64,000 bases of DNA, from NCBI GenBank assembly GCA_937872225.1, contig CALMRZ010000081.1, positions 1 to 64,000 on the forward strand. Direction: 5' to 3'. The stretch is from an uncultured Spirochaetota bacterium. GTDB lineage: Bacteria > Spirochaetota > UBA4802 > UBA5550. Every line of letters starts with the position of its first letter. The first letter of the stretch is position 1. A program made the position numbers and the translations under genes. This document shows, in pieces, positions 10,148 to 19,465 of the stretch. The notes beneath the pieces are model-generated. The model was not told where the DNA came from and did not search any database. It worked only from the letters and a program-made list of their open reading frames with translations.

Positions 10148-10720
10148 ATGAAAAGAAGCACGCTGATAATGATAATGGTTCTACTGGCCGTTCTCGCCGT
10201 TGTTGTACTCGGCGGCGATGTCTTTTCCGCCGGGAACGCGTCACTTGGGATGATATCCGTGGAGGCCCCCCGGGGATGGGACATTTCCGCAGAGGAAAAA
10301 CGGATTATCGGCAAACCTGCATCCGGGAGCACATCGTCCAGAGAGTGGTATGCGCTCGGTTCGGAGCTTTTTGTCATACTGGGTCCCGAGCCTGACCCCG
10401 GCCGGGACCTGTCCGCTGTGCTTAAAAAATTCATGGAAGACACGTTCGTCGGCTATGCTGAGATCGATTTGAAGTCCGTAAATTTGAAACTCCCCTCGGG
10501 CATCGAAAACCTCGGGTTCAGCGGAAGCATGCGAAACAGGAATAGCGGGGACATTATTTATGCCATTGCCCTGGTCCTTCGTCATAAGGGGTCTAACTTT
10601 TTTTTCATTTACGACATTGACCGGGAAGAGAGCTACAAGAAATTTTCAGCCGGTCCGTTGTTGTTCATCATGAATAGCATAAAGGTGGTGGATGGCTCGG
10701 GCAAGAGCGGCGTTAAATGA
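10148..10720 (+). CDS. Small secreted protein of unknown function, possibly DcrB/PsbP-like fold
   Basis: A 190-residue protein with a clear N-terminal signal sequence (basic start, hydrophobic residues 6-21, likely cleavage near VFSAGNAS). The mature part has alternating strands, including SVEAPRGWDIS, a middle segment on absolute values (ELFVILGPE) and a C-terminal FFIYDIDREES region. The pattern PxGW followed by a strand-rich fold resembles DcrB/PsbP-like periplasmic proteins, but I do not recognise a specific family. GGAGGCG precedes the ATG. It lies 27 bases after leuA and ends at a terminator, so it may be the last gene of the leu transcript, though no metabolic link is apparent. Confidence 0.7.
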   Translation: MKRSTLIMIMVLLAVLAVVVLGGDVFSAGNASLGMISVEAPRGWDISAEEKRIIGKPASGSTSSREWYALGSELFVILGPEPDPGRDLSAVLKKFMEDTFVGYAEIDLKSVNLKLPSGIENLGFSGSMRNRNSGDIIYAIALVLRHKGSNFFFIYDIDREESYKKFSAGPLLFIMNSIKVVDGSGKSGVK

Positions 10721-10765
10721 TAATACTGATGCTGTGCGCCGCCGGTGCTGAGCGTGTATGATGGC

Positions 10766-10793
10766 AAAGGCGGGTGTAAGTATCCCCGCCTTT
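10766..10793. terminator. Terminator hairpin between convergent genes
   Basis: AAAGGCGGG (10766-10774) pairs with CCCGCCTTT (10785-10793), a 9-bp stem with a 10-base loop and a short T/A tail. It lies between the secreted-protein gene and the convergent nitronate monooxygenase remnant and could serve both strands. Confidence 0.75.
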
Positions 10794-10845
10794 ATGCTGC
10801 CTTCATGATTATCGTGAGAAACCCGTATCTCCTTCCCGGTGCATG

Positions 10846-11824
10846 CTACTTCATTTTCAGATTGATCGTCTTCCCGATCTCCCGGGCCTCTTTCACTGTC
10901 CCCCTGATGATCTCGGCGACGGGCGGAAGGTAGTGGATAATGCCCTGTACCTGGCCAACGAGCTGCACGCCGTGATCAAGGTCGCCTTCCTGCGCCGCTT
11001 TCTGGATCGCGACGTGTGCGGCGGCCTTGTGGGCGAGGTTCATTCCCATCTTCGGCCCCTGCAGGAGGCCCTGGGACATTGATTTCTTTTTCTTTCTCGC
11101 TTCTGCCGGTGCCGGGACTGAGGCGGATTTTTCTTTTCCCTTGCCTGAAAGTATCGATGTGGCCCGTCCGGTCAATGACAGGTCGAGGCACTTCGCGATG
11201 GCGAAGGAGGCGATGAGACCTTTGGGAAGGTTGCGGCCCCTGCTGATGGCTTTTTCAGCGGCAGGGGTCTTCAGTACCCTGCAGTTAAGACCGTTAAAGC
11301 GGTGTGAATATATGGTGTCTTCAATGCCGGCCTCAATCTGCGCATCAAGGGTCTTGCTGTTAACCGGGCTTTCCTTTGACATGGAAAGCCTCGTCCCAAT
11401 CCCGATCCCCTCCGCTCCCAGGGCAAGGGCGTCGGCGTCCGCTTTTTCCGCCGCCAGGGCATGCTGAAGCGTCGTTACGGTTGTTGTCACCGTGCCGCCA
11501 TAGGCATGGGCCCGCTTAATGATATCCTCGCCTTTTCCCAGTGATATGTTGACGACGGGAACTTTTTCCTGGAGTGCGATCTCGGCATTCTCACGCTCCG
11601 GGCATGATGAGGGCCGCGCCGAAGCCGAAGGGTTTGTCGGTAGGCTCCCGGATCTTCCGTATGGATGCCCGCGTCTGTTCGGGGCTCAAGGGCCCGGTCG
11701 CCAGGTAGCCGTTGCCGCCGGCGTTGCATGCGGCGGCAACCAGATCCGGCACGCTGATCCAGCTCATGCCGGGGAGAATGATCGGGTATTTGATCGTGAA
11801 TAATTCCGTGATCCGTGTGTTCAT
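10846..11824 (-). pseudogene. Nitronate monooxygenase-family FMN protein with a frameshift
   Basis: Read from ATG 11824 (GAGGA ribosome site), the product starts with the TIM-barrel entry typical of nitronate monooxygenase / 2-nitropropane dioxygenase proteins (TIKYPIILPGMSWIS, then AGGNGYLATG). It runs to about residue 76 (FGFGAALIMPGA) and hits TGA near 11597. One base over, the frame continues with family-like sequence (ENAEIALQEKVPVVNISLG, then TVTTTVTTLQHALAAEKADA, then ADALALGAEGIGIGTRL) to a stop at 10846. A single-base change at GGAGCGTGAGAATG restores the frame, giving about 325 residues, a normal length. The downstream FMN-phosphate loop, GAEGIGIGTR, is intact. A sequencing error or a recent inactivation are both possible. 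Confidence 0.8.
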
Positions 11825-11945
11825 GCGTGATTCCTCAGGGTAAGGTCGCGGAGGGGGCACCGTCCGCTGTTACCGGTTTAAAACCCAGGGGCATGCCGGT
11901 GGAGAGGATCACATCCTTTTTTATCTTCCCGCCGGGTTTCCATTA

Positions 11946-12227
11946 TTACAACAGGCGGAGGAAGGCCCTCACCGCGATAAAAACGAGGTTGGCGATTATC
12001 AATCCGATCATGAAAGTGTTGCCGGCGGCCGTATTGCGTATAAACGACCATGCCTTGAAATCGTTCCCCAGCACCATCGTCACCCAGAAGATGTTGATGA
12101 AAAATATTCCCGAGGCCGTGGCGAGGATGCGATCGTTCCAGCTTCTGCCGGTCGCGATCAGGGCAATGCCGACTCCCAGCACGGCCATTTGAAGGATATA
12201 CGGTGTGATTCCCTGCGGTGTTTTCAT
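11946..12227 (-). CDS. Small three-helix membrane protein
   Basis: A 93-residue hydrophobic protein from ATG 12227. Three membrane segments are visible: about residues 8-25 (ILQMAVLGVGIALIATG), 33-52 (ATASGIFFINIFWVTMVLG) and 66-88 (NTFMIGLIIANLVFIAVRAF). I do not recognise a family. It follows the SpoIIE-phosphatase gene by 37 bases on the same strand and is probably cotranscribed, so a role with that membrane phosphatase is possible but unsupported. The frame extends upstream to 12284, but this would overlap the preceding gene and adds a poor N-terminus. The 121-base gap 11825-11945 to the next gene shows nothing. Confidence 0.65.
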   Translation of the reverse strand: MKTPQGITPYILQMAVLGVGIALIATGRSWNDRILATASGIFFINIFWVTMVLGNDFKAWSFIRNTAAGNTFMIGLIIANLVFIAVRAFLRLL

Positions 12228-12264
12228 GAACGCGTCATCCCCTCTTCTTCTGTTGCATGGCGCC

Positions 12265-13647
12265 TCAGAGCACCTCCATGCCAAGGATGCAAATGTCGTC
12301 CATAAAATTGCTGCTCCCCTTGAACTCCACGAGCCTCCGGAATGAAACCGCCACGACGTCCGTGATGGGCATCATGGAAAGTGACGGAAGCACTTTTTCC
12401 ATGAAGGTTGATTCAAAGGACTGGCTTGCGTCGTTTATTTCTTCTATCAATCCGTCGGTGAACAGCAATACCTTATCGCCCGGTTCCAGCTGGACTTCGG
12501 TTTCGGCATAACTGGCATAGGGGTTATAGCCGATCATGCCGCCCTTCGATTTGACCTGGATAACCTTTCCGTCCCTCAGTATCAACGGGTAGGGATGCCC
12601 CGCCCGGGCGAACCTCAGGGTCCGGCTTTGGGAGTCGTAGAGCGCGTAGAGGGCCGTGATGAAGTTGTCGCCGATAATGCCCGAGGCGTGGGTGTTGATA
12701 TGCTGCAGAAATCCCGAGACGGAGAATTTTACTTTTTCTGATGCGGCTATGAGCGACTTGAGCATGCTGGTGATGAGGGCGGCCGGAAGGCCGTGGCCGG
12801 ACACGTCGCTGATGAAGATCCCGATCCTATGCTCTTCGGTGAATTTGATATAGTCATAGTAATCGCCTCCCAGGTCTTCCATGGGCCTGTAGAGCAGGGA
12901 AAACTTCACGCCGGGAACCTCGGGATACACGTCCGGAAGCAGGCGCAGTTGGAGCTGTTTGGCCAGTTCGAGCTCCCGTTTCATCTCCCTGGCGTGCTGG
13001 ATTATCTCCGCGTTCCTGCTCTTGATTTCCTCCTGCTGCAGGAATTCGATTCTCTTGGATATCTCGAAGAGATAGGCAATTATTATGCCCATGATGTTTG
13101 CCCCGAGAAAGAAGAAGTTATTATTGATGAATATCACGCTTTTCGCGTCCGGCGTGCTGCTTGGATAGATTTGCTGGATGAACACCAGGGAAAACTCGTA
13201 GCCGGCAACAAGGCACAGCAGGCAGAACACGGCGTAATGAAATCTCAGCCCGAACAGCGTCGCTATCCCCATGATGACCAGTATGATCCCCGCGTAATAG
13301 AACGTGTACCCGGGCTCGCTCTCCCGGGCCAGGGCCATCATGGCGACAATGCCCAGTCCCATGACCAGCGAACTTGCCGATATGGCAAACTGCATATACC
13401 GGTGGAGCGATTTATTATAGGTCATGAGGTATGTCACCGTGGCCACCGGTATTACAACGGCGAACCGAATGAACCACATGGTGCGGTATGATTCGGGCAT
13501 CAGGAAATAATCGAGGATGCAGAATATCGCATAGAGGATGGTAGCCAGCCAGTACCCCATGCGTATCCCCGGGATGGCTATTTCGGCATAATGCACTAAA
13601 AATGCCTTTTCAAGTTCACGATTGGCAAATCTCAGGTGAGTTTTCAT
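12265..13647 (-). CDS. Membrane-anchored PP2C/SpoIIE-type serine phosphatase
   Basis: A 460-residue protein. About six membrane helices occupy residues 33-205, followed by a short coiled linker (EFLQQEEIKSRNAEIIQHA) and a SpoIIE/PP2C catalytic domain at 240-458. The metal-binding acids are seen in DLGGDYYDY, FISDVSGHG and FMDDICI. Such phosphatases typically dephosphorylate an anti-anti-sigma (STAS) protein in a partner-switching cascade. A STAS protein is encoded at 48.0 kb and a second SpoIIE-type phosphatase at 31.8 kb, so a pathway is plausible, though any pairing is inference. No PAS, HAMP or extracytoplasmic sensor domain is seen; the membrane part itself may be the sensor. Confidence 0.9.
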   Translation of the reverse strand: MKTHLRFANRELEKAFLVHYAEIAIPGIRMGYWLATILYAIFCILDYFLMPESYRTMWFIRFAVVIPVATVTYLMTYNKSLHRYMQFAISASSLVMGLGIVAMMALARESEPGYTFYYAGIILVIMGIATLFGLRFHYAVFCLLCLVAGYEFSLVFIQQIYPSSTPDAKSVIFINNNFFFLGANIMGIIIAYLFEISKRIEFLQQEEIKSRNAEIIQHAREMKRELELAKQLQLRLLPDVYPEVPGVKFSLLYRPMEDLGGDYYDYIKFTEEHRIGIFISDVSGHGLPAALITSMLKSLIAASEKVKFSVSGFLQHINTHASGIIGDNFITALYALYDSQSRTLRFARAGHPYPLILRDGKVIQVKSKGGMIGYNPYASYAETEVQLEPGDKVLLFTDGLIEEINDASQSFESTFMEKVLPSLSMMPITDVVAVSFRRLVEFKGSSNFMDDICILGMEVL

Positions 13648-14084
13648 AATTGATTATGCTGATGATTCCGTCTTCGCAGTCATGACGTCTTGTGGCGGAA
13701 CGCCCCCCATGCATGAATAATAATGGTCTTTTTATATATGAAACGTGATGGTACAGCAGGCATGGTCTCTGTCAAGATATTACTATAATATGTACAGATG
13801 TTCACTTTTCCGGGTGAATAATGATGCCGGCTGGGTGTTCTGATTGGATAATGCTCATTGCGCCGAAGACGGCTATACAGGTGGGGGGGAGGGATAGTTA
13901 TCGGTACTTAACAAAAATGTAGTATTTTTTACTTGACATAATCATGCCGTTCATATATCAATCTTTTCACGGGCCGTGAATTTTTTTTCTACTTTACAAA
14001 AAATATGAGACATAAGCTTTAATATGGTAACGGTATATTCGTATATTCAACATAATCCATCATACATCTATTCGAGGTAATCAA
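13648..14084 (+). promoter_or_regulatory. recA upstream region with promoter, palindrome and repeat
   Basis: This 437-base gap has no gene. A lone GATAGTTATCGG repeat lies at 13893-13904. TTGACA (13933-13938) and TATCAA (13956-13961) are spaced 17 bases apart and form the best recA promoter. Directly after it, at 13966-13980, is TTCACGGGCCGTGAA, a 7+7 palindrome around one base, positioned across the predicted start of transcription. A second possible promoter, TTTACA (13994) with TTTAAT (14018), follows. No site matching the well-known E. coli or Bacillus LexA boxes is seen. Confidence 0.55.
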
Positions 14085-15158
14085 ATGGCTGAACAGAAAG
14101 ACATGAGTCAAAGAGAAAGCAACCAGAAGGCCCAGGCCCTGGAATCGGCAATACTGCAGATAGAAAAACAGTTCGGCAAGGGGTCAATCATGCGCCTCGG
14201 CGACGAGGACAAGGTGGTCCAGATCGAGGCGATATCGAGCGGCTCCCTGGAGCTGGACATCGCCCTCGGCATCGGCGGCGTGCCCCGGGGGCGCGTCGTG
14301 GAGATATACGGGCCGGAGTCTTCCGGCAAGACCACTCTTACCCTGCACATCGTTGCCGAGGCCCAGAAGACGGGCGGCGTCGCCGCCTTCATCGACGCGG
14401 AGCACGCCCTTGACCCTGCCTACGCGTCTAAGCTCGGGGTGAAGACCGACGAACTCCTGGTCTCGCAGCCCGACACCGGCGAGGAGGCCCTGGAGATCGT
14501 CGAAGCCCTGGTCCGCTCCGGCGCGGTGGACATCATCGTCATCGACTCCGTGGCCGCCCTGGTGCCCAAGGCCGAGATCGACGGAGACATGGGCGATTCC
14601 CACATGGGCCTGCAGGCGCGCCTCATGAGCCAGGCTCTGCGCAAGCTGACGGCGGTCATATCCAAGTCAAGGACATGCGTCATCTTCATCAACCAGATCC
14701 GCATGAAGATCGGCGTCATGTTCGGTTCGCCCGAAACGACGACCGGCGGGAACGCCCTCAAATTCTATTCGTCCGTCCGCCTCGATATTCGCAAGATCGA
14801 GACCCTTAAGTCCGGCGAGGAAGCCATCGGCAACCGGGTCCGGGTCAAGGTCGTTAAAAACAAGGTGGCGCCCCCCTTCCGGCAGGCCGAGTTCGACATC
14901 ATGTACGATTCCGGTATATCACGGGTCGGCGATATTCTCGACCTCGGCGTGAAGTTCGATATCGTCAAGAAGTCGGGGACCTGGTTCTCCTACGGGGAAG
15001 AGAGGATCGGCCAGGGGCGCGAGAACGCGAAGAAATACTTCATGGATAACCCCGCCGTGGCGCAGGAAATAGAGAAAAAGATAAAGGCTGCCGCCGGCCT
15101 TACGGACAGGACAAAGGAAAATGGAAAGCCCGAGGCGCCCCAGGCGGCCGAGGCGTAG
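14085..15158 (+). CDS. recA: Recombinase A
   Basis: The 357-residue homologous-recombination and SOS coprotease protein. The Walker A motif is GPESSGKT (residues 76-83), the Walker B strand is [12 protein letters not shown], and the loop/hydrophobic core sequences ([21 protein letters not shown]) are canonical. A GAGG ribosome site precedes the ATG. RecA would also drive self-cleavage of the UmuD protein encoded at 55.5 kb. It is followed within 64 bases by map on the same strand. Nothing unusual is seen in the protein. Confidence 0.98.
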   Translation: MAEQKDMSQRESNQKAQALESAILQIEKQFGKGSIMRLGDEDKVVQIEAISSGSLELDIALGIGGVPRGRVVEIYGPESSGKTTLTLHIVAEAQKTGGVAAFIDAEHALDPAYASKLGVKTDELLVSQPDTGEEALEIVEALVRSGAVDIIVIDSVAALVPKAEIDGDMGDSHMGLQARLMSQALRKLTAVISKSRTCVIFINQIRMKIGVMFGSPETTTGGNALKFYSSVRLDIRKIETLKSGEEAIGNRVRVKVVKNKVAPPFRQAEFDIMYDSGISRVGDILDLGVKFDIVKKSGTWFSYGEERIGQGRENAKKYFMDNPAVAQEIEKKIKAAAGLTDRTKENGKPEAPQAAEA

Positions 15159-15221
15159 GACCGGTGACATGCCGGCGCCTGTTCCGTCGCGGCGCCGGGC
15201 GTCAGGGGCTGATCGAGGATT

Positions 15222-15980
15222 ATGAGAAACAACCGGGTACGGATCAAATCTCCTGACGATATAAAGCGCATACGGGACGCCGGCATCATCATCGCCGATA
15301 TTTTCAAAAAAATTTCACGGATCTCTCTTGCCGGTCTTTCCACCTGGGAAATCGACACGATGATCGATTCAATGATAATCAAGAAAAAGGGGAGGGCGGC
15401 TTTCAAGACGGTGCCGGGCTACAGCGCGGCATCGTGCATATCCATCAATGATGAAGTCGTCCATGGCATCCCATCGAAGAAAAGGAAAATCAGGACCGGT
15501 GACCTGGTGAAAATCGACATCGGTGTGGTCCTGAACGGATACTTCGGCGACGCCTGCAAAACTTTCTCCGCCGGGCGGATCACGGATAACGCCAGGCGGC
15601 TGTCTGAAACGACCAGCCGGTCATTGGAAAAAGCAATTGAAGTGATGATGCCCGGTAACAGGATCGGAGATATCGGCAATGCCATCCAGGAATATGCCGA
15701 GTCGTGCGGCTTTAGCGTGGTGAGGAACTATACCGGCCACGGCGTGGGCTTCGCCCTCCATGAGCCTCCCGTGGTTCCCCACTACGGAAAGAAAAAAACC
15801 GGCATCGTCCTCGAGCCGGGCATGGTCCTCGCCGTGGAGCCAATGATCAATGAAGGGGGGTACGGGGTCCGGCTCCTCGATGACGGGTGGACCGCGGTGA
15901 CGGCGGATGGCAGCCTCTCGGCCCATTTCGAGCATACCATTGCCGTAACCGGCTCCGGGCCTGTTATCCTCACCGCGTAG
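15222..15980 (+). CDS. map: Methionine aminopeptidase, type I
   Basis: Removes the initiator Met from nascent proteins. The 252 residues match bacterial type I enzymes. The five metal ligands can be placed: Asp99 and Asp110 in KIDIGVVLNGYFGD, His in YTGHGVG (about residue 172), Glu in AVEPMI and Glu in FEHTIAV. The substrate-side His is in DEVVHGIPS (His81). CGAGGA precedes the ATG. Here it stands downstream of recA rather than in the ribosomal-protein cluster where map often lies, so it may be one of two copies in the genome. Confidence 0.95.
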   Translation: MRNNRVRIKSPDDIKRIRDAGIIIADIFKKISRISLAGLSTWEIDTMIDSMIIKKKGRAAFKTVPGYSAASCISINDEVVHGIPSKKRKIRTGDLVKIDIGVVLNGYFGDACKTFSAGRITDNARRLSETTSRSLEKAIEVMMPGNRIGDIGNAIQEYAESCGFSVVRNYTGHGVGFALHEPPVVPHYGKKKTGIVLEPGMVLAVEPMINEGGYGVRLLDDGWTAVTADGSLSAHFEHTIAVTGSGPVILTA

Positions 15981-16001
15981 TTCCCTCTTTTCAGTAATAC
16001 C

Positions 16002-16030
16002 TTGACAAAATGACCACCGGTAGGTATTTT
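16002..16030 (+). promoter_or_regulatory. Sigma-70 type promoter of the outer-membrane protein gene
   Basis: TTGACA (16002-16007) and TATTTT (16025-16030) are 17 bases apart. The start would be near 16037, leaving a leader of about 150 bases before the ATG at 16187. Nothing else is seen in this gap. Confidence 0.7.
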
Positions 16031-16186
16031 TAATGTAAGTGTCGTAAACCCGGCCGTGCAGGTCAGTAATGATTAAGAGCGGCTGATGCATAAAAAGGCT
16101 GTTGCGTAATACAGAAACGTCATAAAGCTGTGGGAAATCCATGGTTTTATACCGACAATAGAGGTAATTACCACCCGGGATATTGT

Positions 16187-17218
16187 ATGAAGCGCATACT
16201 GCAGACAGTTCTTTTAACTACATTGTTTTCCTTTATACCGCTGACCTCGGCTTATCCATGGATTTTCGTCGACATGTCCCAGGCGCCTATTGTGCCGATC
16301 CAGGGGGTGCTCACCACCATTCAAGAGCTCGACAACGTCATATGGAAAAATTTCAGGAATTATCCCGCGGCGTTTGCCCTCACCAATGTGGGCGGGTACC
16401 CGGTCGGGGACGCTCTGATCGGCGATTTTCCCCACATGTATTTCGGCGTTTCCTTCACCCTCGGCTGCTCAAACATGAAATATTATGATGAAAGCATACC
16501 GCGGGAAAAGAGCATCTATCCCGCGTACGCCCCCAACCCGGTCCTCAATTTCGGCTTCGGCCTGAAAGGCGGCTTTGACGTGCTCTTCAAATTGATGATT
16601 TTTACCGATGCCATCTACCGGCCCCCGCTGAACCAGAAATCAGCCAAAATGGGCAAGTTCAACTTTTATTCGGCCGGCTTCAAGCTCCGCAAAAATTTGG
16701 TCGGCAAGAAAGATGTGCTGCCCAACCTGCTGGGCTTCGGCGGGTTTACGATTGCCGCCGGCGGCGATTTCATGGACGGGATCACCGGCATCAATGGCAG
16801 TTATGATTACACCCTGCAGAACATCTACGTCGGCGGCAGTTACCGTGATGTCCTTTTTACGGCATATTACAATTTCAACCTGAAATGGCAGATGATCGGG
16901 GCCAACGCCCAGGCCACGGCGTATATCAATTTTCTCTGGATCTTTGATTTGTACGCCGGTTTCGGGTTCGCCCTGACCTGGGGCCGCATCAAGCTCGACG
17001 GAAGCGGCGTCGGCCCCATTACCAGCACGACCCTCGGCTCCCTCGGCTATATCACCGCCCGCTGTGAATATTCAAAGAAGCCGAAGCCCTTCATGGGCCT
17101 TTTCATCGCGGGCCTGGAAATCAACATCTGGATCCTGAAGATCACCCTTGAAACCGACGTCAATATAACCAACGGCAAGGATATCAATCTTCAGCTGGGT
17201 ACGCGGTTCCAGTTTTAG
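16187..17218 (+). CDS. Predicted outer-membrane beta-barrel protein
   Basis: A 343-residue protein with a signal peptide (MKRILQTVLL..., likely cleaved after PLTSA) and a mature part rich in alternating aromatic and glycine strands. It ends ...GTRFQF with a terminal Phe, the usual signature for Bam-dependent barrel insertion. No lipobox is present. I do not recognise a named family. The ATG at 16187 is chosen for its signal peptide; an in-frame GTG at 16130 only adds polar residues. It has its own promoter and is followed by a PpiC lipoprotein gene 148 bases later, a class of chaperone that helps such barrels fold, but the pairing may be coincidental. Confidence 0.75.
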   Translation: MKRILQTVLLTTLFSFIPLTSAYPWIFVDMSQAPIVPIQGVLTTIQELDNVIWKNFRNYPAAFALTNVGGYPVGDALIGDFPHMYFGVSFTLGCSNMKYYDESIPREKSIYPAYAPNPVLNFGFGLKGGFDVLFKLMIFTDAIYRPPLNQKSAKMGKFNFYSAGFKLRKNLVGKKDVLPNLLGFGGFTIAAGGDFMDGITGINGSYDYTLQNIYVGGSYRDVLFTAYYNFNLKWQMIGANAQATAYINFLWIFDLYAGFGFALTWGRIKLDGSGVGPITSTTLGSLGYITARCEYSKKPKPFMGLFIAGLEINIWILKITLETDVNITNGKDINLQLGTRFQF

Positions 17219-17366
17219 GAAAAATCTGTTCCCGTGCCGCGGCAGCCGGGTCTTCCTCCCACCGGCGGTAAAAACCGGCCCCCCGATGAAATTCATTTGA
17301 CATTTTGTAACACGGCCCCTCTGCTATGTCCTTAATCCACAATGTTATTAATTCGGGAGTCGGTAC

Positions 17367-18758
17367 ATGAAAAGGAGCGTCGTTTTTATTTTCGTATTGG
17401 CCGTGATCGTCAGTGCGGCCGCCTGCAAGAGGTCTGGTGATGTTCTTGCCACATACAACGGGGGCCAGATCACCAGGGGGGAATTTTATGAATGGCTCGA
17501 AGCCCGTAAAATGGCTAAAGATGCGATCATAAAGAAGAAATCCGAGCAGAAGAACCACCTTGAGCGTTTTGCCACTGAAAAACTTATTGTCCGGGAAGCG
17601 CGGAAGGCCGGTTTTGACAAGAAGGATGATTTCCTGTTTTTGACAAACCTCGCGACGAGGGGTTTTTATGCGCAGTACCTGGGCAAGCTCATCAGCAGCG
17701 AGGGCAAGTTCAGCGAGGACGCGGCGAAAGCGCGCATCATAAAGCTGACCGTAAAGAACTACAAGATCGATAAAAACAACCGCCAGAAGCTCTCCGATGC
17801 CGAGATCGAGGCGGCCTTCAAGGAGAAAATGGACAAGGCGCGCGGTATCATCGACGAACTGAACAAGGGCGCCACGTTTGATGATCTCGCCAAAAAATAC
17901 TCCGATGACTTTTCCAAGAGAAAGGGCGGCGACATAGGATACATTATCCAGGGCATGCGCGGTGAGGAATTTTCAAAGGCCGTTTTTGCCGTAAAGGAGG
18001 GTGAGTATACAAAGGAGCCGGTGAGGGTCGGCAATGCCGTGTATATCATCAAGGTCGAGGACCGGGAAAAGGTAACCGAGGACAATATCGAGGATGTCAT
18101 CGAGGACAAGAACCAGCAGGCGGGTCTCAAGCGGCGCCTCATGTATAATTCGTCGGTCCGTCTCCAGGATTCGCTGATGAAGTCAAAGGACGTGGTCAAC
18201 AACATCGAGACCGTGTCATTCTTTGACCCGACTGCGTTGATATACAAGGTGGGCCCGGCGGAATTCAAGGTTGCGGACCTGAACAAGCTTGTCGATTTCA
18301 TCATGGACAAGAGGAGAAAAATGGGCCGCCCGGGCATGCCGGTCGATGAAAAAATGAAACGCGAGCTCTCCAAGCGCTTTTTACGGGAGGAGGTGCTCAA
18401 GCGCGAGGCAATCAGGCGGGGCCTGGACAAGGATGAAAAGTTCAAGAACGAGCTGAAATACTTCATCGATTACAACCTCGCCGGCACGTACGAGTCGGAA
18501 GCCGTTCTCACCAACATAACGGTCACTCCCCAGGACGTCCGCGATTATTACACCAAGAACCTCGACCGCATGTACACGAGAAATGTGAACGAGGGAGGCA
18601 AGAGCGTTAAGAAGGTCATACCCTTCGAGGAAGCCAGGCAGAATATCGACCGCAGGATGTATGACATCAAGCGCTCCGAGAAGCGCAAGGCATGGGTTGC
18701 CGACCTCCTCAACAGCAACAAGTTCAAGATAGACGAGTCGGAGCTCGAAGGAAAATAG
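17367..18758 (+). CDS. PpiC-type peptidyl-prolyl isomerase lipoprotein (SurA/PrsA-like chaperone)
   Basis: A 463-residue protein. The signal peptide ends with the lipobox VSAAAC, placing the lipid anchor on Cys20. A parvulin domain spans about residues 145-235, with FDDLAKKYSDDFSKRKGGDIGYI and an AVYIIKVEDRE ending. Flanking helical parts resemble the SurA_N and C-terminal chaperone segments of PrsA/SurA proteins. It should act in the periplasm, attached to a membrane, folding exported or outer-membrane proteins. It lies downstream of a barrel protein gene. The residue after the lipid Cys is Lys, so an inner-membrane retention Asp is not present. Confidence 0.88.
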   Translation: MKRSVVFIFVLAVIVSAAACKRSGDVLATYNGGQITRGEFYEWLEARKMAKDAIIKKKSEQKNHLERFATEKLIVREARKAGFDKKDDFLFLTNLATRGFYAQYLGKLISSEGKFSEDAAKARIIKLTVKNYKIDKNNRQKLSDAEIEAAFKEKMDKARGIIDELNKGATFDDLAKKYSDDFSKRKGGDIGYIIQGMRGEEFSKAVFAVKEGEYTKEPVRVGNAVYIIKVEDREKVTEDNIEDVIEDKNQQAGLKRRLMYNSSVRLQDSLMKSKDVVNNIETVSFFDPTALIYKVGPAEFKVADLNKLVDFIMDKRRKMGRPGMPVDEKMKRELSKRFLREEVLKREAIRRGLDKDEKFKNELKYFIDYNLAGTYESEAVLTNITVTPQDVRDYYTKNLDRMYTRNVNEGGKSVKKVIPFEEARQNIDRRMYDIKRSEKRKAWVADLLNSNKFKIDESELEGK

Positions 18759-18772
18759 GCGGAATGAACAAC

Positions 18773-18794
18773 AGGGGCCTCTCGCGAGGCCCTT
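18773..18794. terminator. Hairpin between convergent genes
   Basis: GGGCCTC (18775-18781) pairs with GAGGCCC (18786-18792) around TCGC, extended by A-T and G-T pairs on each side. The T-run is poor on the plus strand and moderately T-rich on the minus strand. It separates the PpiC gene from the convergent HicB-like gene. Confidence 0.65.
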
Positions 18795-18798
18795 GCAT

Positions 18799-19053
18799 TT
18801 AATTGATCGTATTGGGGTGCTGGCAGCTTGCCGTGTCGTCGAGGGGCTGGTTCATTTCTCCCTCAACGGATATCTCGGTGAGTGATTCGACATCAAGGCC
18901 CAGCTCTTTTGCGGAATCCACGTAAAAATTAATGACATTTTTTATCCTGCGAATCGCTTCATCCTTGTCTGATCCGTAGCAGTTGATATCCAGTTCAGGG
19001 CAATTGGCTATAATCTCTTCATGGTTCTGTATCAGTCTGATAGATAATTTCAT
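18799..19053 (-). CDS. HicB-like (UPF0150 fold) small protein without an adjacent HicA
   Basis: An 84-residue protein whose first 70 residues fit the HicB RNase-H-like fold (MKLSIRLIQNHEEIIANCPELD, then CYGSDKDEAIRRIKNVINFYV). HicB proteins are normally antitoxins encoded beside a HicA mRNA interferase of about 60 residues, but no HicA-like frame is seen on either side. The C-terminus lacks a DNA-binding helix-turn-helix or RHH extension. It is therefore more likely a stand-alone HicB-fold protein than a working toxin-antitoxin pair. Confidence 0.7.
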   Translation of the reverse strand: MKLSIRLIQNHEEIIANCPELDINCYGSDKDEAIRRIKNVINFYVDSAKELGLDVESLTEISVEGEMNQPLDDTASCQHPNTIN

Positions 19054-19465
19054 ACGTTACCCTTGATGGTGTAGTCGCCCCCGGCGTCCCCTGTCGATTG
19101 TCCCGCCAGGCCCGGTGAGCGGCGGCTGCCATGGCCCCTCAGCGGCACCCGCAATCCGTTTTTGATCTGGCTTTTTTATTATCGACATGTCCTGATAGAT
19201 GCTTGAATTTTCATCCTGTTTGTCCTGGCAATTGCAGCAATCCGGCGCATGAATGCGGCTCTGGGATATGCATGATGAAACGGGCCTTCCGAAGGGCGAT
19301 GATTCACCGAACTCAGGGGGAAGGTCATCCCCATAAATTGTTATTTTTCATGTTCAACCAAAAAAACAAAGCGGCCATAATGAAAAACCCTTGACAATTA
19401 CCTAATAAAAAAAATGCTGACAAGTGTAAGTTGAATGTAAAATTTTATCAGGAATTTCGAACTCA
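19054..19465. other. Gap upstream of the ATP synthase operon
   Basis: About 410 bases without a convincing gene. A TTGACA (19391-19396) is the best -35 for the operon, but I see no good -10 at the right distance. An 87-codon frame on the plus strand (19131-19394) has Cys-rich, random-looking composition and no ribosome site. Confidence 0.4.

Noticed and set aside
11590-11605. TGA read as selenocysteine in the nitronate monooxygenase gene
   Set aside because: Reading through TGA in frame gives no family sequence. The homologous part resumes in a different frame, so it is a frameshift.
18799-19053. A HicAB toxin-antitoxin pair
   Set aside because: No HicA-like frame lies on either side of the HicB-like gene.
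19131-19394. An 87-codon frame before the atp operon
   Set aside because: No ribosome site, Cys/His-rich random composition and no continuity with neighbours.
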